Below are positions 63,198-64,000 of a DNA stretch of 64,000 bases, piece after piece. Under the pieces are notes generated by a model. It was not told where the DNA came from. It was given only the letters and a program-made list of their open reading frames with translations, and ran no database searches. Made by a program: the position numbers and the translations under genes. Numbering within the stretch: position 1 is the stretch's first letter; each line of letters starts with the position of its first letter. The DNA is taken from assembly GCA_027450005.1 (NCBI GenBank), contig DAIDKO010000030.1:1-64000 (forward strand), read 5' to 3'. Origin of the DNA: Rhodanobacter sp. (GTDB lineage: Bacteria > Pseudomonadota > Gammaproteobacteria > Xanthomonadales > Rhodanobacteraceae).

Positions 63198-64000
63198 GGC
63201 TTGCGCCCGTTGCGCGCGGCGCGGCCGTGACGCTGCGCCTCGGCCGTCTGCCTGCTTTCGCGCAGGAAGTCGATGAACACGCGCAGTTTCGGCGGCACCT
63301 GGAAGCGGCTGGGGTAATAGAGGTGGAAACCGTCGAAGGGCGGTAACCAGTCGTCCAGCACGCTTTGCAGCCGGCCGTCGGCCAGTGCCTTGCGCGCGAA
63401 CGGTTCCAGCACGCAGGCGATTCCGGTGCCCTCGATCGCGGCGCGCACCGCTAGCGGAACGTGATTGACGGTGAGCCGGCCATCCACCGGCAGCTCGAAC
63501 CACCGGCCTTTGTGCGGGCCGCTCTTGTGCGCGAACTCCCAGCGATACAGCGCGCGGCTGCTGGCCTGGCGGAAGTTGATGCAGTCGTGTGCCTCTAGTT
63601 CGCGCGGCTGCGCCGGCCGGCCATAGCGTGCGAAGTAGGCGGGCGAGCCCACCACCACCGAGCGCAGCGGACTGCTGACCGGTACCGCCACCATGTCGAA
63701 CTGCAGGCGTTCGCCGAGGCGGATGCCGGCATCGAATCCCTCGGCGATCAGGTCGCTGAGGCCGTTGTCCACGTGGATGTCCAGCCGCACGTCCGGCCAG
63801 CGCGCCATGAATTCGCCCAGCAACGGATCGAGCAGGGCGATCGCCACCATGTCAGGCTCGGTGAGGCGCAGCAGGCCGGCAGGGCGATCGCCGTGCTGGC
63901 GTAGCGCGTCCATCGCCGCATCCAGTTCCTTCAGCGCCGGACTGATCCGCTGCAGCAGTTCCTAGCTTGCCTCGGTGAGTCCCACGCGGCGCGTGGTGCG
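63188..64000 (-). pseudogene. LysR-family regulator interrupted by amber codon (5' part cut by window)
   Basis: The long frame from 63913 encodes the LysR effector-binding domain: LDPLLGEFMARWPDVRLDIHV, LSDLIAEGFDAGIRLGERL, YFARYGRPAQPRELEAHDCI, and PLAVRAAIEGTGIACVLE. Upstream of its first ATG the same frame continues into ELLQRISPALKELDAA and, beyond an in-frame TAG at 63962-63964, into RRVGLTEAS, the usual LysR wing-helix end. So one nonsense codon splits an otherwise normal gene. The DNA-binding domain lies outside the window. Confidence 0.85.

Overview
The window reads as chromosomal DNA of a GC-rich gammaproteobacterium of the order Lysobacterales (Xanthomonadales), most probably family Rhodanobacteraceae (Rhodanobacter, Dyella, Frateuria and relatives). 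This is inferred from gene order and protein character: a lolCD-comEC remnant-exbBD-msbA-lpxK block, a Lys/Ala-extended HU protein, a MetX of the serine/homoserine O-succinyltransferase type, a SdhE/SDHAF4-flanked sdh operon, phaR/phaB and the kynurenine monooxygenase. No rRNA, prophage, CRISPR array or plasmid functions were seen; the only mobile DNA is a partial IS630-family transposase at the left edge.

Layout. 1-3.8 kb: IS630 fragment, an FKBP lipoprotein, a glutathione S-transferase pseudogene and an OPT-family oligopeptide transporter. 3.9-9.1 kb: a tightly coupled mprF-virJ-rsmC-rsuA operon (aminoacylation of phosphatidylglycerol, its likely hydrolase, and two 16S rRNA modification enzymes), closed by a strong terminator and tRNA-Ala(CGC). 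9.3-13.3 kb: RNase D, a membrane-anchored SUMF1-like protein without the usual catalytic cysteines, and HU. 13.3-20.6 kb: OmpW divergent from cydABX-cydDC, with an FNR/ANR-like box between them. 21.2-26.0 kb: a methyltransferase, a tail-anchored BLUF photoreceptor, a stand-alone EAL phosphodiesterase and a GAF-PAS-PAS-PAS-GGDEF protein, which looks like a light/c-di-GMP signalling neighbourhood. 26.0-35.5 kb: tRNA-Leu(CAA), cysteine dioxygenase, metX and the complete cytochrome c maturation operon ccmABCDEFGHI, unusually interrupted by two non-coding inserts. 35.5-38.8 kb: DUF3293 gene, kmo, phaB, phaR. 38.9-43.9 kb: a MarR-outer membrane factor-EmrA-EmrB efflux operon. 43.9-47.7 kb: TatD DNase, two glycine-zipper lipoproteins, a SleB-type wall hydrolase, YgfZ. 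47.8-52.4 kb: SDHAF4-sdhCDAB-sdhE-ygfX-like. 52.5-59.3 kb: lolC-lolD, comEC remnant, exbB-exbD-msbA-lpxK (lipoprotein and lipid A export). 59.3-64 kb: hutI and a ClC transporter divergent from hutG, a WXXGXW lipoprotein and a LysR gene interrupted by an amber codon.

Functional themes. Respiration is prominent: cytochrome bd with its CydDC exporter, c-type cytochrome maturation, and succinate dehydrogenase with two assembly factors. Envelope biogenesis is the second theme (MprF/VirJ, Lol, MsbA/LpxK, OmpW, lipoproteins). Three clear pseudogenes (GST, comEC, lysR) and several palindromic intergenic repeats suggest a genome undergoing some decay; loss of comEC would remove the inner-membrane DNA channel for natural transformation unless another copy exists.

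Most interesting signals: the BLUF/EAL/diguanylate cyclase cluster with a membrane-anchored BLUF protein, a CydX with an additional N-terminal membrane helix, an intrinsic-terminator-like hairpin between sdhA and sdhB, the mprF-virJ coupling, the degraded comEC, and the ccm operon inserts. Starts were chosen by eye from ribosome binding sites, overlaps and family length.
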